Source: Pontiella desulfatans
GTDB lineage: Bacteria; Verrucomicrobiota; Kiritimatiellia; Kiritimatiellales; Pontiellaceae
DNA: 8,284 nt
Assembly: GCA_029287275.1 (NCBI GenBank)
Contig: JARFRL010000062.1
Span: 1-8,284, forward strand
Direction: 5' to 3'
Shown: piece by piece, positions 6,464 to 8,284 of the stretch
How positions within the stretch are numbered: the first letter of the stretch is position 1
Layout of the letters: the number at the start of each line of letters is the position of its first letter
The notes under the pieces: generated by a model
Told to the model about the DNA's origin: nothing
Databases searched by the model: none
What the model saw: only the letters and a program-made list of their open reading frames with translations
Program-made: the position numbers and the translations under genes

Positions 6464-6509
6464 ACACCCAACCCATCCATTTCGAGCATCGTGCGTATGG
6501 TGTGGTGAA

Positions 6510-7682
6510 CTAGCCGTCCGCTTCGAGCTTCTTTTTGCGCTCGTAGAATTTTTCCGCCGCCTTTTTGACGCGGGCGGTTTCCTCGAAATGGTTGTCGTGC
6601 AGCTGATCGCACAGCTCCTGCATGGCTTTCTTTTCCTTGCCGGAGAGGCGGGTGGGAATCTCGATCTTCACCTGAACGTGCTGATCGCCTTTGCCATGCC
6701 CGTGCGCGGCGTCGACGACGCCCTGGCCGCGGAGGCGGAAGATCTTGCCGCTCTCGGTGCCGGCGGGAATCTTGAGCTTCGCGCCGCCGTGGATGGTCGG
6801 CGCTTGTATCTCGCCGCCGAGCATCGCGATTTGAAACGGAACCGGCAACTCGCAGTAGATATCGAGGTCGTTGCGCTTGAACAGTTCGTGGTCGCGGACG
6901 TGGAAGACGATGAACAGATCGCCGGCCGGACCGCCGCGCGCGCCGGCCTCGCCTTTGCCGGGCAGGCGTTGCCGCGAGCCGGACTCGACGCCCGCGGGAA
7001 TGCGCAGCTTGATGGTCTTGCGTTCCTTGATGCTTCCCGCGCCGTTGCACGCCGCGCAGGGGTTGGAAATCGTTTCGCCCGCGCCGCCGCAGGTTGGGCA
7101 GGTTTGGGAAAATTGAATGAAGCCGCCGCCGGACGACACCTGGCCGCGCCCGCCGCAACTCGGGCAGGTGCTCTTGGAGGTGCCGGGTTCCGCGCCGCTA
7201 CCCGTGCAACGAACGCAGGTTTCCGCGACCGGAAGCGTTAGCGTGCGGCGCGAACCGAGCGCCGCTTCCTCGAAATCGACGTCGAGATCGTAGCGCAGGT
7301 CGGACCCGCGGGCCGGGCCGTTGGAGCGGCGACGTCCGCCGCCTTGACCGCCGAAGAGATCGTTGATGTTGAATCCGCCGCCGAAGACCTGTTCGAAGAT
7401 GTCGGACGCGTCGTGGAAGCCCCCGCCGAACCCGCCGCCGAACCCGCCGCCGGGCGCGAAGGCCTGATGCCCGAACTGATCGTAGCGCGCCTTCTTGTCC
7501 GTGTCGGAGAGCACTTCATACGCCTCCGAGGCTTCTTTGAAGCTCGCTTCCGCGGCCGCGTCGCCGGGATTGCGGTCGGGATGGAATTTCATGGCCACCT
7601 TGCGGTAGGCCTTTTTGATCTGGTCCGCCGAGGCGCCGCGATCGACGCCCAGGATTTCGTAGTAATCGCGTTTATCTGCCAT
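6510..7682 (-). CDS. dnaJ: Chaperone protein DnaJ (type I Hsp40)
   Basis: This 390-residue protein is a full-length class I DnaJ, the co-chaperone that delivers substrates to DnaK and stimulates its ATPase. The J domain (about 5-70) has the essential HPD at 34-36. A Gly/Phe-rich linker (77-113) includes GGGFGGGFGGGF. Four CxxCxGxG zinc fingers are intact: CVRCTGSG (156), CPSCGGRG (173), CPTCGGAG (195) and CAACNGAG (209). The C-terminal substrate-binding domains run to about 350, followed by a charged tail (KKAAEKFYERKKKLEADG). The GRG-GRGD loop usual in CTD II is changed to QGVVDAAHGHGKGDQ. The gene is 98 bases downstream of grpE with no dnaK between. A weak GGA-containing site lies upstream of the ATG, and a long palindrome sits about 20 bases further up the leader. 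Confidence 0.98.
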   Translation of the reverse strand: MADKRDYYEILGVDRGASADQIKKAYRKVAMKFHPDRNPGDAAAEASFKEASEAYEVLSDTDKKARYDQFGHQAFAPGGGFGGGFGGGFHDASDIFEQVFGGGFNINDLFGGQGGGRRRSNGPARGSDLRYDLDVDFEEAALGSRRTLTLPVAETCVRCTGSGAEPGTSKSTCPSCGGRGQVSSGGGFIQFSQTCPTCGGAGETISNPCAACNGAGSIKERKTIKLRIPAGVESGSRQRLPGKGEAGARGGPAGDLFIVFHVRDHELFKRNDLDIYCELPVPFQIAMLGGEIQAPTIHGGAKLKIPAGTESGKIFRLRGQGVVDAAHGHGKGDQHVQVKIEIPTRLSGKEKKAMQELCDQLHDNHFEETARVKKAAEKFYERKKKLEADG

Positions 7683-7703
7683 ATTCTAATCCGATTTTTT
7701 TTC

Positions 7704-7773
7704 GCAACGAATGAATGGAAAGCAGCGAATTATTCGTGGTGAATGGATTCGTTGCTTTCCATTCATTCGCTGC
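7704..7773. repeat. 27-base imperfect inverted repeat between grpE and dnaJ
   Basis: The arms are 7704-7730 and 7747-7773, complementary at 25 of 27 positions around a 16-base loop. Each arm is built of three 9-base blocks: GCAACGAAT, GAATGGAAA, GCAGCGAAT in the left arm, and the reverse complement with the two outer blocks' A/G variants swapped in the right arm. In RNA, one mismatch becomes a G-U pair on each strand. The loop holds a small TTC/GAA pairing. No T-run follows in the minus-strand direction (the flank reads as A's), so it is not an intrinsic terminator for grpE. It is probably a mobile palindromic repeat or an mRNA stem affecting grpE/dnaJ processing. Confidence 0.88.
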
Positions 7774-7780
7774 TATTTAG

Positions 7781-8284
7781 TCAATCTTCAGTGGGGGCCG
7801 CGGGGCCGGAGGAGACGACGACTTGCGCGGCGCGCAGGAGCTTGTCGCCGAATAGATAGCCGCGGCGCACCTGATTGGAGCAAACCTCGGCCGGATATTC
7901 GTCCGACGGCATGTGGGTGAGCGCCTCGTGCTTGTGCGGGTCGAATTTTTGGCCCACGGCCTCGATCGGCTCGAGGTTGAATTTGTTCAGCACGTTCTGA
8001 AACTGGTCGAAAACCATCTTGAATCCATCAACGACGGCCTTGTCGGCGTCGTGCTGTTCCGCGGTCTGAAGACCCATTTCATAGTGGTCGAGCACGGGAA
8101 GGATCTCGAGCAGCAGATCCTCGTTGGCGCGCTGGTACAGCTCGATTCGCTCGCGTTGGGTGCGGTTGCGGAAGTTCGCGAAGTCGGCCTGCAGGCGCAC
8201 GAACTGGTCGCGCAGGGACTCGTCTTCCTCCTCCTCAACGACGGGTGCCGGCGCGTCGTCCTCGATGATCTCGGTGTCGGGAAG
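7781..8284 (-). CDS. grpE: Nucleotide exchange factor GrpE, 5' end outside window
   Basis: This is the C-terminal 167 residues of GrpE, the DnaK nucleotide exchange factor. The frame is open to the right edge with no start codon before it apart from an internal GTG (8200), so the N-terminus is missing. Visible order: an acidic, Glu-rich disordered segment (EEEEDES), the long dimer helix (VRLQADFANFRNRTQRER), LLEILPVLDHYEMGL, then the conserved EPIEAVGQKFDPHKHEAL and the beta-wing GYLFGDKLLRAAQVVVS. All family hallmarks are present. It is the first visible gene of the minus-strand chaperone cluster, 98 bases ahead of dnaJ. Any heat-shock promoter or CIRCE operator would lie upstream of the window edge and cannot be judged. 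Confidence 0.97.
   Translation of the reverse strand, partial: LPDTEIIEDDAPAPVVEEEEDESLRDQFVRLQADFANFRNRTQRERIELYQRANEDLLLEILPVLDHYEMGLQTAEQHDADKAVVDGFKMVFDQFQNVLNKFNLEPIEAVGQKFDPHKHEALTHMPSDEYPAEVCSNQVRRGYLFGDKLLRAAQVVVSSGPAAPTED

Noticed and set aside
7704..7773. Intrinsic terminator after grpE
   Set aside because: The stem is strong but on the minus strand it is followed by A's, not T's, and on the + strand by TATTTAG without a T-run.

Overview
This 8.3 kb window is GC-rich, densely packed bacterial chromosome. It holds ten genes: eight complete and two cut by the window edges. Most of the genes are conserved housekeeping types. An outer-membrane-type lipoprotein protease, a second lipobox protein and an ExbD protein point to a Gram-negative (diderm) organism. 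The style of several proteins, including the WWD-type RsmB/NOP methyltransferase, the ExbD sequence and the permease fused to a PTS EIIA domain, together with short dispersed-looking intergenic repeats, would fit a PVC-type lineage such as Kiritimatiellota or Lentisphaerota. That placement is a weak inference from memory of the families, not a measurement.

Left part (1-2421). The 3' end of an RsmB/NOP-family RNA cytosine methyltransferase enters from the left on the + strand. It converges on a small uncharacterised minus-strand gene (691-1014), and the two stop codons share one CTAG. A roughly 100-base divergent intergenic region follows. Next comes a compact + strand cluster: an HtrA/Deg-like serine protease made as a lipoprotein (1113-1988), a 65-residue lipoprotein (2011-2208) and a 69-residue membrane-anchored zinc-ribbon protein (2212-2421).

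Right part (2437-8284). Everything is on the minus strand. In transcription order it reads grpE (5' end outside the window), dnaJ, rsmE, parA/soj, an APC-superfamily permease fused to a PTS EIIA-like domain, and exbD. Gaps are 98 bases (grpE-dnaJ), 84 (dnaJ-rsmE), 35 (rsmE-parA) and 100 (parA-permease). The permease and exbD overlap by ATGA. The chaperone part is the familiar heat-shock cluster without dnaK between grpE and dnaJ. The dnaJ-rsmE adjacency resembles the common dnaJ-prmA-rsmE order with prmA missing. No parB follows parA and no exbB accompanies exbD.

Non-coding structure. The grpE-dnaJ gap is dominated by a 27-base imperfect inverted repeat (25 of 27 positions complementary). The dnaJ-rsmE gap carries three tandem 9-base CACAAG units. 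Both look like dispersed repeat elements rather than terminators. I see no tRNA, rRNA, CRISPR array, insertion sequence or phage gene. I do not see a clear new defence or mobile system. The most unusual items are the EIIA-fused permease translationally coupled to a solitary ExbD, and the grpE-dnaJ palindrome.
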